Positions 1 through 9,659 of a stretch of DNA of 64,000 nt are shown here, in pieces. The notes below the pieces were generated by a model that worked only from the letters and a program-made list of their open reading frames with translations, ran no database searches and had not been told where the DNA came from. The first letter of the stretch is position 1, and each line of letters begins with the position of its first letter. Position numbers and translations under genes: made by a program. Source of the stretch: Tetrapyrgos nigripes (taxonomy: Eukaryota; Basidiomycota; Agaricomycetes; Agaricales; Campanellaceae); assembly GCA_013368315.1 (NCBI GenBank), contig JAACJM010000241.1, forward strand, positions 60,348 through 124,347. The letters are read 5' to 3'.

Positions 1-2944
1 CAGACGTGCTACTTGAGCCACTCTCTCTGCCAGCTCCTCCTTATTCAATGCACGTTCATTGATTCCACGCACATCTTCATCTTTCAACTCTGCCAATGAT
101 TTCTCCCATGCGGAAGTCTCCCAATTTCCCCCTGAACCTGCCAATCTCGTTATTGCCAAACGCGCTAATCGGTACCGAATTTTCCATGAGTGAATCCGGA
201 TATCTATCTGCTGCAAAACGCCACTCGCTCTTCCACTTCCAACCTGCCCAGTGATGTTCCGCAGCTTGAAACGTGCTGACATTGTCCTTGTATGCAGCCC
301 ATCTCGTACTCCCTCCAATGCATCCGAGGCTTCCGAAATACGCAAACGTGCCTCAATATTGGGCAAATCTCCGATACATGCACGATTCCGGGCTGACGGT
401 GTGCCACAATCCGAGGGGAGGCATAGTGGAATTGTTTCTGGATGTGAGATGTCGGGATCATTGATCTTTTTCATGAGTTCAGGGGAGAGAACATCGGCTA
501 TACCAGGCATCAGAAGTCTTTGTAGTGCTCGGAATGTTGTTATCCGCTTCAGCAGGGTAGCTCGACGCTTCTGTAGCTCTAGATTCTGTGTGGGAGTTAT
601 ATATTTATTTGTCGCAATGAAGAGTTGTAATTGACGCCTTGAAAGAACAGATCATGTTAAGTAAGATCCCCAATTAAGCTGTACATCCACTTACTGAGCC
701 TCCTGTATCTCAATACCGGCTAAAAAAATAGAAGGGCTGCTTGCATATTGAACATGTCCATTCTGCACATTGATTAATTCTTCTTGTGTCATCTCTGCTT
801 GTATGACCTTGAACTGGTCCTTTTCATTAACTATTTTGATATCAGCAAATACATACCAACATATTGACCTGACACTTGTCTTGATTTTCATCCTCATAGG
901 GACAAAATGTTGCATGATCTTGTGCTTTCCACTTGTCCAACGTCTCCCTTCCAACGTCCTTGCACCTTGCCAGTCCATCATCAAATTGTTTGAAATCACG
1001 TTCATGGTGATCAAACTCCTTTATTGCCGCAATCAGACACTTCACTAAAATCTTGTCTGGACAAAATCAGCATCTGATCAGCTCATGTGAGAAAGATACT
1101 TACCGAGATTGGCGATATTCCGAAAGTTGTGGAAACCAAATATGTCATCAAGTGTCTGGGCTCTTGTTCCTGGTCCCATCTCCTTAGTCTGCGCCGCTGC
1201 CTTGTTAGACTCGGTCCATCCCTCCTCAATAACCTCCCCATGGGTCTGACCACAACCTGGTGCATAATCAAAGTTAAACTCCATATGACATTCAGGCTGG
1301 TGTGCCCTCAAGTGGAATTTGGGAACCATGAACCTGACACCAGTTCTCGTAAAGCGAAACTTCCACTCGGAGTTGAGTTCCTCCATTCGCTTCCAGAAGT
1401 TCCAGCTCCACTGGCAGGAAATATCATAGGACACGACAACGGAGAGATATTCCGTTCCATTCATGGTACACCAAAAGATGAAGTCTACGTTGCAGTATCT
1501 TGACAATAAAGTCAGCCTTCAACATGTTCAACAGAAGTATGAAGCAGACAAATATCACCTTTCGCCTTTTTGCAGATCACCAAGCCCACATGCTCTCCAG
1601 ACTGCTGGGTACGAGATATGCATGCCCATCTCCCAAAAGTGGACTATGATGCTCATTAGAGACAACTCAATTTCACAGATGAAAGTTGGCATCAAGGGCT
1701 AGAAACAACGTGTAGAGAAATCTGAAATATATGTCAGCCCATCCGATAGCAAGATACGGGTGGTGTTGGACACCAGCCCGTAACCTGTTATGGGGTGGCA
1801 ACAGAAGATCACTCACGCAGACTCAGGCCCCGCCTCCTTCCAGTTATCTGGAATATTCTTCTCAGGATGTGGGCAAGCAGGGCACTCAAGTGCCAGCTCT
1901 CCAAGCGATGTTCCCTCAATACCTGACTCTGAATGACCACGCCCTCCTCTCTTCAGCATCTTCAAGTTTCTCCATTGATACATGGTTCGCAACACGGCAC
2001 GGTAGCGATCCTGGCACATATAATTAATTTCTGATGCCATAAACTGAATGAGCACATACCAGAGGCACAGACCCTTGCCTATTACGTGTCATCATCTCTA
2101 ATGCCTTGTAAAAATCATACACAGGCAACTTTCCCAGACAATTAAGGTGTTGGAACAATCGAAGACATGAGAAAGTGGTGGCACTGTTAGGGTCCTTTGG
2201 TGTAGCTGGAAACCACATGAAGCGAAGAAGTTGACTAGACTGCGAATGGTTGTCTGAACATCTGCAGAAGTCCAGTGCAACTTGATGAATTCCATTGACA
2301 TGGACCACTGTAAACTCGCCACGGCGTGCCTGCTTTGGGTGGATGCAGCGCGAACCAGGTCCAGAGTGGCCCAACTGGACCCTTAGCCCTAGATTCTTGA
2401 GACACATCCCTTCAAAAAACTTGCCATTCCATTTCTGCTGTAAATGTTAGGGAGAACTGATCTCAGATATGTACAACACTCACCTCAATCCAATGTAAAG
2501 GCAATCTTGCATGCATGCTCACTATGCAGAGACCACAGTACTGCAATCCACCCTGACATTCATCCTCTACACATCGGAACAACCCAGGAGCTTTACAGGT
2601 GGTGCATTTTTCCTTATTGCCCTGACGGCCCTCTAGCCACAGCATTTCATCCAGGTACTGATCTCGATGAGGTAGCCAGGCACAGGCTGGGTTGTCCTGA
2701 CAAATGATTAGAATAATCATTCCCCATAGAAGCACCCCACTTACCGAATGGATATTTTGCTTCCAAGTCACCTGAATTCCGGCAGAATCTGGAGATTCAA
2801 TGGTGCTAAGCCCTTGCAGCTGTGGATCACAGAAGATGGGCGTAGTATCCATCTCGGCCTCCGGAAATGAGGGATAATCGTTGTTGTAGTCCTCATGCAA
2901 ATCAAAAGCAACACCCATATCGTCATCCTCAATCTCCCTCTCCT
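1..2944 (-). pseudogene. KDZ transposase 1, main part (exons after the retrotransposon insertion)
   Basis: Transposase of the Kyakuja-Dileera-Zisupton (KDZ) DNA transposon superfamily, read on the minus strand and running off the left edge. Seen in order: a CxC2-type cysteine cluster (about 2485-2640, C-x2-C, C, C-x2-C and H residues), a block with LGLRVQLGH and FTVVHVNGIH (about 2030-2400), a block with LKRGGRGH and CPACPHPEKN (about 1830-1950), the catalytic-core block with YDISCQW, VPKFHLRAH and HGEVIEEGW (1090-1440), and the C-terminal part with IPLCLPSD and YRLARLAI (1-480). GT-AG introns of about 50-120 nt separate the blocks. No in-frame stop was seen in the parts translated. The gene is broken only by the gypsy element at 2945-6826, which separates it from its start. 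The family assignment is secure; exact exon borders are not. Confidence 0.85.
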
Positions 2945-3458
2945 TGTCAAGGTTGTCGGTACACTCAATAACCACCCAAGTCACACAGTACGAGAAAGCC
3001 GGTTACAAGAGAATAGATTGATCAAAAGAGATAGAGAGATAGAGAGATAGAGAAAGTAAGCTGACTAGGCTCTACACTGCATAGTAAAAGTACGGAGCAG
3101 AGACGAAGTGAACGAACTAAGGAATAGGTTACAAAGATCACAGGTATATAAGTAAAATATGAACAGATGGGAAAGAGTAAGTAATAATAGACGGTATCAT
3201 GTGGAAACGTCAAGGGCGAGAGAGTAAGGAGTTAGATATGGATAGATGAAGGTACTGGATCATAAGGAATGATTGACAGTGAGAATATCCGTGGAGATAG
3301 GAAGCGAAGGAAATAAGAGTGTGAGTCATAGATCTATGGAGATGGTAACTATAGACGATGATGGGAAATGGTTGATGTTTATGGGGTTAAAGTGGGAAGT
3401 AGGTAGTAAAGGGAAAAGAATAGAAAGGAAATGAATAGGCGGGGAGCGATTCGTGACA
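2945..3458 (-). repeat. 3' LTR of gypsy element 1 (514 bp)
   Basis: Nearly identical to the LTR at 6130-6826 apart from the 182-bp MITE plus 2-bp duplication in that copy. It has TG...CA ends and a TATATA box followed about 32 nt later by AGTTCGTTCA. It provides the empty-site allele for the MITE insertion. Confidence 0.92.
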
Positions 3459-3469
3459 TTACCCCCTCT

Positions 3470-3943
3470 TTAGGACGAGCTTTCACCGGAGCTCGGCAAG
3501 CTAGTTTTCCAGTGTCTCGCCCATTGTTCGCGCAGTCGTTTGTCCAATTCTCCCTGTTCTGGCCAATAGTCTGTTAAGTCGCCCCATTCTGTCGTGTTGG
3601 TTGCAGTACCCCAACCTGCTCCATCCCATCCATCGTTGTGGTCGTATTGTAGGGTGATGTGTGCGCCCCATATGCTACCGTCTCCCCATCCCAGGTTCCC
3701 TCTGTGTTCTGCTAGTAGGGATGTCCACTGAACTACACATCTAGCTCGATGTCCTCTGCCCAATCTACATTGCCCTGGTCCATCCTCTCCTCCCCACGTG
3801 CAGCGTTGACATCCATTGTGGGGTCCTTGGTGCTGTTTTGAGAGTTGACATTGACGTCCTGAGTGTTTTCCATAGGTGCAACGTCCCCCGTTGGTTGGGT
3901 GTGTGTTATGAGCGATAGTGCCGGTGGAGGAAGTGGTTGACAT
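3470..3943 (-). CDS. Accessory 3' ORF of gypsy element 1, paired Cys/His module
   Basis: A 157-codon ORF with an ATG start, between the pol remnant and the 3' LTR. That is the position some retroelements use for a third gene. Residues 22-42 read C-x9-C-x5-H-x3-H and residues 48-69 read C-x10-C-x5-H-x3-C, which looks like a tandem zinc-binding knuckle. The rest is rich in Trp, Gly and Asp (about residues 85-130, with DGWDGAGWG) and ends in a basic/Trp segment (REQWARHWKTSLP). The Trp-rich part and that C-terminal segment resemble the ORF at 24227-24841 in the second gypsy element, which lacks the Cys/His part. I do not recognise a named family. Nucleic-acid binding is an inference from the Cys/His spacing. 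The stop is 12 nt before the LTR. Confidence 0.6.
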   Translation of the reverse strand: MSTTSSTGTIAHNTHPTNGGRCTYGKHSGRQCQLSKQHQGPHNGCQRCTWGGEDGPGQCRLGRGHRARCVVQWTSLLAEHRGNLGWGDGSIWGAHITLQYDHNDGWDGAGWGTATNTTEWGDLTDYWPEQGELDKRLREQWARHWKTSLPSSGESSS

Positions 3944-4110
3944 TGTGATGACGAGAGTGTGGGTGATTGTTGTTGGACTGGTAGCGATGGATGGTGTTCT
4001 GTAGCTCTCCGTTGTGGAGAGGGATCTTTTATAGTTGTTGGTTTGTATGGTGTAGAGGTTGAACGAACGGTCAGGTTATCTTTCGGAGACGGGTTTGACA
4101 GTAGACGCCG

Positions 4111-4458
4111 TTAACGAGGGAATGCGATCGACGAATGATGACAAAACTCTGAGTTCGATTGCCGAGTGGGGTGGGAAGGAGGGCATAGAATACCAGCGGT
4201 TTGTAACAGTGTTTCTCCTCGGAGTTGTGCTTTCGCTTGAAGCACACGAGTACTTCGCCATATATCTTCTATGGCGATTCCTAGTGAACGCACCGTTGTT
4301 CCAGGGCGTATCAGGTTTTTTGGTCGATACGCATTTGGATGCTGTTGGTGGAAGGTTTCGATCATCTCTTTCACCTTCGTCAATCCTGATGCCGGTTCCC
4401 ATGAATTCTCTGAGTCAGCATAGTCTAACCATTTGACAAGGTATTGTACTCCTCGAAG
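4111..4458 (-). pseudogene. Pol C-terminus remnant with chromodomain (gypsy element 1)
   Basis: On the minus strand this encodes VQYLVKWLDYADSENSW followed by MIETFHQQHPNAYRPK, the end of a chromodomain like the one at the end of the pol frame at 24157. Upstream the sequence switches within about 40 nt to the end of gag, so almost all of pol has been deleted. The frame then continues open, with no known domain, to 4111. In intact chromoviruses the integrase chromodomain steers insertion towards particular chromatin. Confidence 0.75.
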
Positions 4459-4493
4459 TCATCCCACTTTGGATACGTTCTTCCAACTGCTTC

Positions 4494-4991
4494 TCAGAGT
4501 TTGGGTGGTAACCCATCCTGATAAAACTCCAACAATGCTGTTTCTCTGAAGTCGGACTCCTCTCTGTATGTATCGAAGATGCTGTTGTAGCTGCTAATAT
4601 CCGTCCCTTTCATTCTAGCGAATTTGATCTTCGTCCTTGCCACATCTTCTGAGGCGAGAGCTTTGAAATCCTTTTTGAATCTATCACGTATCTGTTTCAA
4701 AGTTATCCATCTCCATTTCTCCGGTGTGCTTGCCAAGTCCTCATCTTCCTCATCTTCATCTCGTTCTATCAATCTCTGCGTTGCCCAATCTCCTCCCTTT
4801 TCTCCTGTAAAGAATGACAGGAATAGCGAGACCTGACTCTCCTCAGTAGGATATTTGCTTTTATTCATGCGTAGATAGTTGTTAAACAAGGCCAACCATC
4901 GTTTTGCCTCGCTACGTTCTCCGTTGAAGGCGTCTGGCTTCCTTCCTCGTTCTGAAGTACTGTTTGACCCGATAGGAGGTGTATCAGCCAT
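4494..4991 (-). CDS. Gag N-terminal part of gypsy element 1
   Basis: A 165-codon ORF starting at ATG 4991. It contains the retrotransposon gag (capsid-like) signature: DAFNGERSEAKRWLALFNNYLRM near residues 21-42, an acidic stretch (DEDEEDEDL), W-containing helices, and FYQDGLPPKL just before the stop at 4494. That last motif is the usual Y-x-x-GLP-x-x-L of Ty3/gypsy gag. It is shorter than full-length gag and lacks the zinc knuckle, because the internal deletion joins it to the chromodomain remnant. The TGA at 4494 may come from the deletion or a point change. Confidence 0.8.
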   Translation of the reverse strand: MADTPPIGSNSTSERGRKPDAFNGERSEAKRWLALFNNYLRMNKSKYPTEESQVSLFLSFFTGEKGGDWATQRLIERDEDEEDEDLASTPEKWRWITLKQIRDRFKKDFKALASEDVARTKIKFARMKGTDISSYNSIFDTYREESDFRETALLEFYQDGLPPKL

Positions 4992-5475
4992 GACTGAGTC
5001 GTTTGGATCTGATGGATTTGGAGAAGGAGGTGTAGGAGGACGATGAGGGGCTACGGATGGTCCTTCGGCAGATGGAATGGTGGGAGATGAAGGGGGGGAA
5101 GTGGTGTTGTCTGGTTCTGATGGGTTATTGGGAGGTGTTTCTGGTACTGGGTTAGATTTGGAGGGTTGGTTGGTAGGTGTAGAGGTTCCTTGGCCTGATT
5201 CGGTTTTAGGTTTTCGATGTGCCTTTTGAATTGCAAGTTCTTGGAGCTGGGTTATAACGTGTAACCAACTCAGGAGTTCTTCGGTAGTAAGTCATTGAGT
5301 GTTATATCTGTTCAGGCACGGTTGTGTGGTGCATGGAACCCAAGGATTGTCACTGTTTTCGGGGATATAGGAGGCGTCTCGGAATGATGCGGGATGGAAC
5401 ACGTGTGGTCGGTCGGCACAGTGAAGGTTTGGGTCTGCAGATGCGGATCGTCGACTGGTCATATACTAGTTCCTT

Positions 5476-5875
5476 TTAAGAAAGGTAATTGGGTCCTAGG
5501 ATAAAGGAGGACGGTAGACCGTAGTCGGGGGAAGGTGATGATGGAGAATAGTCGATGTGTTCTCTGAAGAATAGAGGTCCCTCGATCTGAACCACCGTTT
5601 CTCCTGTATTGAAGTCCTCTTTCACTGTTATGTATGAAAACGTTGAGAGAACTACGTCACCTGAGGTAAGTTTCCACACCCAACGTCTTGTGCAAACGAA
5701 GTGTCGGTCAAAGCTCCAAGGATTCGCTCGTATATTTCTTCTGTGGGAGACCCAGTATTCGGTGTGTAAGATGTAGCGAGGGAGGGGAAATGGAACCCGT
5801 TCGTAGTCACGAGGGGTTACAGCGGGTTCGATACGAATTCGGGGAGATGGGGTAGACAGAGTGAAAAGGATTTTT
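5476..5875 (-). other. Leader open frame of gypsy element 1 (no ATG seen)
   Basis: A 133-codon open frame between the 5' LTR and gag, with no ATG near its 5' end. The predicted peptide has ordinary protein-like composition (RVPFPLPRYILHTEYW, VVLSTFSYITVKED) and ends GPNYLS. I recognise no domain. It could be an extra gene expressed by splicing, a captured host exon, or a chance frame. Confidence 0.35.
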
Positions 5876-6117
5876 GGATTTCAATTACAGAATCGGTCGA
5901 CCACCTTACTCGGGTTTAGCGAGTCTGGTATTACGTCTCGAGACTGTGTAGACGGGGGATGACCTCGTGTAACTGCTCCTTGAGCGGTTCACGCCTGCCA
6001 ACCTGTGAGGCTCCTCACACAGGGTAGAGTTGCTGGGCTTCTGCAGCACCGTAGGGGAAGGATAGGATAATAGGAAGGTTCAATACGATGGGAGGATTTG
6101 TGAGGTGGGTGTATGGG

Positions 6118-6127
6118 AGTTCGTTCA
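6118..6127 (-). promoter_or_regulatory. Candidate self-complementary primer binding site of gypsy element 1
   Basis: Two nt inside the 5' LTR the minus strand reads TGAACGAACT. It is the exact reverse complement of AGTTCGTTCA inside the LTR at 6303-6294, which lies about 32 nt after the TATA box and so should be the 5' end of the transcript. Tf1-type elements prime reverse transcription this way, with the mRNA 5' end pairing with the PBS. No tRNA 3'-end complement (TGG...) is present at the LTR edge. Confidence 0.55.
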
Positions 6128-6302
6128 AGTGTCAAGGTTGTTGGTACACTCAATAACCACCCAAGTCACACAGTATGAGAAAGCCGGTTACAAGAGAATA
6201 GATTGATCAAAAGAGATAGAGAGATAGAGAGATAGAGAAAGTACGCTGACTAGGCTCTACACTGCGTAGTAAAAGTACGGAGCAGAGACGAAGTGAACGA
6301 AC

Positions 6303-6335
6303 TAAGGAATAGGTTACAAAGATCACAGGTATATA
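6303..6335 (-). promoter_or_regulatory. LTR core promoter: TATA box and inferred start
   Basis: TATATA at 6330-6335 on the minus strand, with the inferred first transcribed base A at 6303. The same arrangement (TATATATA, then TAGTCTGTTCACTT about 30 nt on) appears in the related LTR at 24732-25385 and in the remnant ending near 15208, which supports a functional constraint. Confidence 0.5.
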
Positions 6336-6536
6336 AGTAAAATATGAACAGATGGGAAAGAGTAAGTAATAATAGACAGTATCATGTGGAAACGTCAAGG
6401 GCGAGAGAGTAAGGAGTTAGATATGGATAGATGAAGGTACTGGATCATAAGGAATGATTGACAGTGAGAATATCCGTGGAGATAGGAAGCGGAGGAAATA
6501 AGAGTGTGAGTCATAGATCTATGGAGATGGTAACTA

Positions 6537-6718
6537 CATCACGGAACTGGGACAAACATGGTAAACCACGCCATCGATGGTATATGCTTGCCATCGTACT
6601 CCATAACATGGCACCCTGATGGCAACTGCATACCATCCACTACCATCTTCAAACTATGATGGTCTTTGCATGGCCAGCATATGCCATGCATGGCAATGTT
6701 CGTCCCAATTCCGTGATG
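6537..6718. mobile_element. 182-bp MITE in the 5' LTR, TA target duplication
   Basis: The ends are inverted repeats beginning CATCACGGAA (C or T) TGGGAC (A or G) AACAT, about 24 nt with two or three mismatches. TA flanks both sides (6535-6536, 6719-6720). The partner LTR near 3350 has the uninterrupted sequence with a single TA. There is no coding capacity; the interior is rich in CCAT/ATGG palindromic steps. TA duplication suggests mobilisation by a Tc1/mariner-type transposase. Confidence 0.88.
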
Positions 6719-6826
6719 TATAGACGATGATGGGAAATGGTTGATGTTTATGGGGTTAAAGTGGGAAGTAGGTAGTAAAGGGAATGAATAGAAAGGAAAT
6801 GAATAGGCGGGGAGCGATTCGTGACA

Positions 6827-6988
6827 CTCCTCCCCCTCCCTTGCTGAGATGGCATAGTGTGCATCCATCTCTTGTTGTGTAAGACTTGAAGAAAAGTGGT
6901 TGAACTTTTGATGATGATCGGATACCCTGATTTTGTGGGTTACGGCAGCTTTCGGTTGACGAAAGCCTGGTTGCTTCCGCTTGGACAT
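6827..6988 (-). pseudogene. KDZ transposase 1, N-terminal exon
   Basis: The first 50 or so codons of KDZ1. The frame opens with ATG at 6988 (MSKRKQPGFRQ, a basic start usual for this family) and ends at the LTR at 6826. The reading frame continues on the far side of the retrotransposon at 2944, once the 5-bp target duplication (AGGAG on this strand) is counted once. The host gene was therefore probably intact when the retrotransposon landed. A TATA-like box lies about 47 nt upstream of the ATG. This fragment alone has no domain. Confidence 0.75.
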
Positions 6989-7034
6989 TGTATCGAGTGA
7001 ATGACAGTATCTGTCAATGCAGCACAACCAGTAA

Positions 7035-7044
7035 CTATTTATAG
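7035..7044 (-). promoter_or_regulatory. TATA-like box of KDZ transposase 1
   Basis: CTATAAATAG on the minus strand, about 47 nt upstream of the ATG at 6988. The position fits a core promoter; there is no other evidence. Confidence 0.4.
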
Positions 7045-7164
7045 GTGGTCTAATAGCCCTCAACTGGCTAAGAGAGAGTCCTGTACTTCACATGAGTTAA
7101 AGCTGGCTGCCAAATTACACCTTGTCTTTGTCATTGGAGTTAATGGTCATAATAGGAGTATCGG

Positions 7165-7330
7165 AACAAGTAACTATCGACCTTATGATTTATCTGGCCA
7201 CCTTGAAAATTTTAATGATCTAGATCAAAGACGAACCAAGGTTGACCAGTACTAGATCAAGGACTAAATATCAACCTTATCATCTGTGGCTGGCCACCTT
7301 GAAAATCTTAATGATCTAGATCTGAGATGA
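7165..7330. repeat. Direct repeat pair upstream of KDZ1
   Basis: Two roughly 50-bp copies of a sequence containing CTGGCCACCTTGAAAAT and TTAATGATCTAGAT (around 7190-7225 and 7285-7322). A CCAAGGTTGACCAG motif lies between them near 7234-7247. This is probably the subterminal region of the KDZ1 element. Confidence 0.5.
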
Positions 7331-7413
7331 TCCAAAAGTGGCTGGAGAGCTCACTGGTTGGTGTCATGATGTGTCTACCCCTAACCTGTATAGCTCATTT
7401 GTACATACATACG

Positions 7414-8186
7414 TAGCTAAGCTTCTTTCTGAAATCCGAATTGCCTCCTTTTGTGAAGCCTCTGCAGCTCTGCCAATCCAACAAATTGTGCACACAACAT
7501 TTCTTCAGTCCATCGAACATAGCGCCTCACATCCCTTGCGAGCTCCTCAGCCTCTTTGAGTACTGCTGTTACACCCACTTTCTCATATATGATGCACCCC
7601 CACTTCTCCATCCTATTAAGCATTTTTGAGAACTTCTCTGAGAGTTCGTTGAGCAGACTACAAGAGCTCCCTTCTGTGAGACGTTGAACAATCTTTTGGA
7701 ATACCTTCTCAAAGAAAAGTGCAGGAGAGGGTTGGACCTGGTCTTGCATCTTAGAGTGTTGGGCCCATATGTTCTCCAAGAGCTGGGAGACATGACTGAA
7801 GTCTCAAAACACTGAGAATCCTAATCACGAACAAGGGAAATGTGACTTACGCCATTGTAGTTCTCGCCCTCTCTCCCCTATCATGTTTCTCGCATTTCTG
7901 CGAGTGCCGCTTTAGTCTGGATGCCAGTCTCAGCTGATGAAGGAGAAAGCAGAGGGGGAAAGGGAGAATATAGTGTACTTGCCTGTCTTTGCTTTCAGCA
8001 GCCTGTGCTAGCTTGTATTTCTCTCTTCGAGCTTCATTAATGGAATCCTTATGACTGCAACACAATAATTAGACAATAAAAAGCCATAGAATGTGAGGAA
8101 AGCATACCTGTGATGGTATTTTAGACGCTTGTGTTGATTGGCAGCCCGGCGCTCAGCCTGAGTGTGATAGAATTTGGGACGAGACA
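7414..8186 (-). CDS. Unrecognised multi-exon gene with a basic N-terminus
   Basis: Opens with ATG at 8186 (MSRPKFYHTQAERRAANQ, strongly basic). A GT-AG intron follows at about 8056-8108, then an exon with KDSINEARREKYKLAQAAESKD. A GC-AG intron (donor AG|GCAAGT) may lie near 7985. Downstream, an open frame of about 120 codons (7777-7417) encodes a helical segment (FQKIVQRLTEG, LKEAEELARDVRRYVRW) and stops at 7417. The Arg/Lys-rich start followed by helical, heptad-like sequence suggests a DNA-binding or coiled-coil protein. No family is assigned. It lies upstream of KDZ1 on the same strand. Exon joins are uncertain. Confidence 0.5.
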
Positions 8187-8484
8187 TGGAGGTTCACACT
8201 AAGAACAATATCTTAGTGTTTTGATTTCTGTTTCGTTGGACTTTTTCAAATGAGCACCAGTTGATGCCAGATTTTCCAAAACTCATCTTCCATATTAATG
8301 CTCCCTTCTGGACAATTTCGCTAAGGGCGTTTTTTATTGTGGCTTGCAGCAGAGCTCAACGTTTCTGACGATGAGCTCAATTCTGAGTGCCGGTCAAGTG
8401 CCTATTCAAGACTCCGAGTATCTGAACCCATCAGGCCTGCTCGGCTAACCAACACCCTCCAAAGAATTTTCCTTCCCAACCACC

Positions 8485-9069
8485 ATGGGTCTCACATACA
8501 CTTATCAGTCCACAGAAGCCCCCCCATCAATAGAAGCCCGTGACGAGCCTCAACCTGTAGATTTGAATCCTCCAGATTTGGAGACCACAGAAAACTGGGA
8601 ACCGTGGACGCGTAGTGCTGCGTCGCTCGCACGAGGGGAGTATGTAGCTGGGAATTTCTGGGAGGATGTCCGAGTTGAGTCCATTCCCTGGTACATGTCC
8701 ACCTATTTCATTCCCACCAGTTCTCACGAGCCTTTTCGTTACTTTAACAGGAATACCGAAACCCCAGAGGACTGGTGGATACCAGAGATACCACGGGCTC
8801 ATGGTGATGCTAGGGCCTGGCTTGACGAGCTACTGACTGGTGCTCTGAGGCAGATACCTGGTTCATGGGGTGTCTGGGGATCTTACACTGTAGCTCTCCC
8901 TCCAGAAATTGCAGATGCCATTGCATGGGCGGTGTCATTCAGTCAGAATCTTGCTGGGCTGTTCTGCTGGGATAATACCCCCTCAGCTCCAATTCCTGAT
9001 GGGCGAGAGTTTGCGAGTTGGGCCAGGTCTCTGGGTGGGTCCACCCATATCCTGATACGGGCAGGTTGA
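8485..9069 (+). CDS. Hypothetical protein, single exon, 194 aa
   Basis: One uninterrupted frame with a good initiation context (AACCACCATGG) and a TGA stop. The protein is acidic and Trp-rich (WEPWTRSAA, FWEDVR, PEDWWIPEI, SWGVWGSYTV). It has no membrane segment or signal peptide and nothing I can name. The N-terminal 40 residues are Pro/Glu-rich and probably disordered; the rest looks globular. It is one of the few genes here with no visible lesion. No neighbour suggests its role. Confidence 0.6.
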   Translation: MGLTYTYQSTEAPPSIEARDEPQPVDLNPPDLETTENWEPWTRSAASLARGEYVAGNFWEDVRVESIPWYMSTYFIPTSSHEPFRYFNRNTETPEDWWIPEIPRAHGDARAWLDELLTGALRQIPGSWGVWGSYTVALPPEIADAIAWAVSFSQNLAGLFCWDNTPSAPIPDGREFASWARSLGGSTHILIRAG

Positions 9070-9659
9070 ATTGCATACTAACAATAATTATCCTTTCTTT
9101 TAGCCGTACTATATAGCTCGGGCCAAGAGCGTCCTAGTCTAATGTTTAGTGCAATGCAGCTGGTCAATTGACGAGAGGAAATCTGGCCAGTGGCATGTGA
9201 AATGCATAGGGAGCTGGTATCCCTGGAGAAAACCTTGATGACTTTGGCTTCGGATTGACGTCGAGCAGAGTCTGTCTCAGAGAAGGAAGAAGTACTAGAA
9301 AGGATGTTAAGGCTTTATCCTCAACGTCAGGAACTAAGGGAGACATTTTTGGAGAACTCACAAGTAGTTACAGACATTGTATATCTCTCTGTTGTAGCTA
9401 TTGTAGCATTTATTAATTAGAAGCACTGGATCTTGAATGAATCTTCATTTAAGCTTGTGGTCGCAATGGGTTGAGCTTTCCCTTGACGCGTTTGACGCGT
9501 TTGCATGCACGGACCGGTCACGTGGTCTCATTGTGTCTCAGATTATTTTGGCTAAGTTCTTCTTCTACCATCACCCACTACAATGCCCAACCCAACTTCC
9601 AACTCTCAGCTCCAGCTCTTCTCCTTTTTCCAACTCTCACTTCTACCTCTCCCCGTATC

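Larger units (their letters stand above)
2945..6826 (-). mobile_element. Ty3/gypsy chromovirus element 1, internally deleted, with target-site duplication
   Basis: A complete but internally deleted LTR retrotransposon on the minus strand. Both LTRs begin TGTCACGAATC and end CCTTGACA on that strand. The flanks are a direct 5-bp duplication, CTCCT at 2940-2944 and 6827-6831. From 5' to 3' on the minus strand it holds: LTR with a MITE inside, a leader with a 133-codon open frame, gag, a chromodomain remnant, an accessory ORF and the 3' LTR. Protease, reverse transcriptase, RNase H and the integrase core are missing, so the element would need pol from a relative to move. It sits in the N-terminal exon of KDZ1. 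The chromodomain places it in the Tf1/sushi-like chromoviruses. Confidence 0.92.
6130..6826 (-). repeat. 5' LTR of gypsy element 1 (interrupted by a MITE)
   Basis: The upstream LTR in the element's orientation. Without the insertion at 6537-6718 (plus a 2-bp TA duplication) it is 513 bp, against 514 bp for its partner. A TATA box (6330-6335) and a likely transcription start near 6303 mark the U3/R border. Confidence 0.92.

Noticed and set aside
3022..3213. 63-codon ORF repeated at 6207-6398
   Set aside because: Both lie inside LTR sequence over the promoter and R region; the identity comes from the LTR repeat, not from protein selection.
7001..7255. Plus-strand ORF overlapping the KDZ1 start
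   Set aside because: It overlaps the promoter and first codons of KDZ1 on the other strand and reads through the direct repeats.
9164..9346. 60-codon minus-strand ORF between two plus-strand genes
   Set aside because: It has an ATG but no domain, no splice context and no conservation evidence; it may equally be chance.
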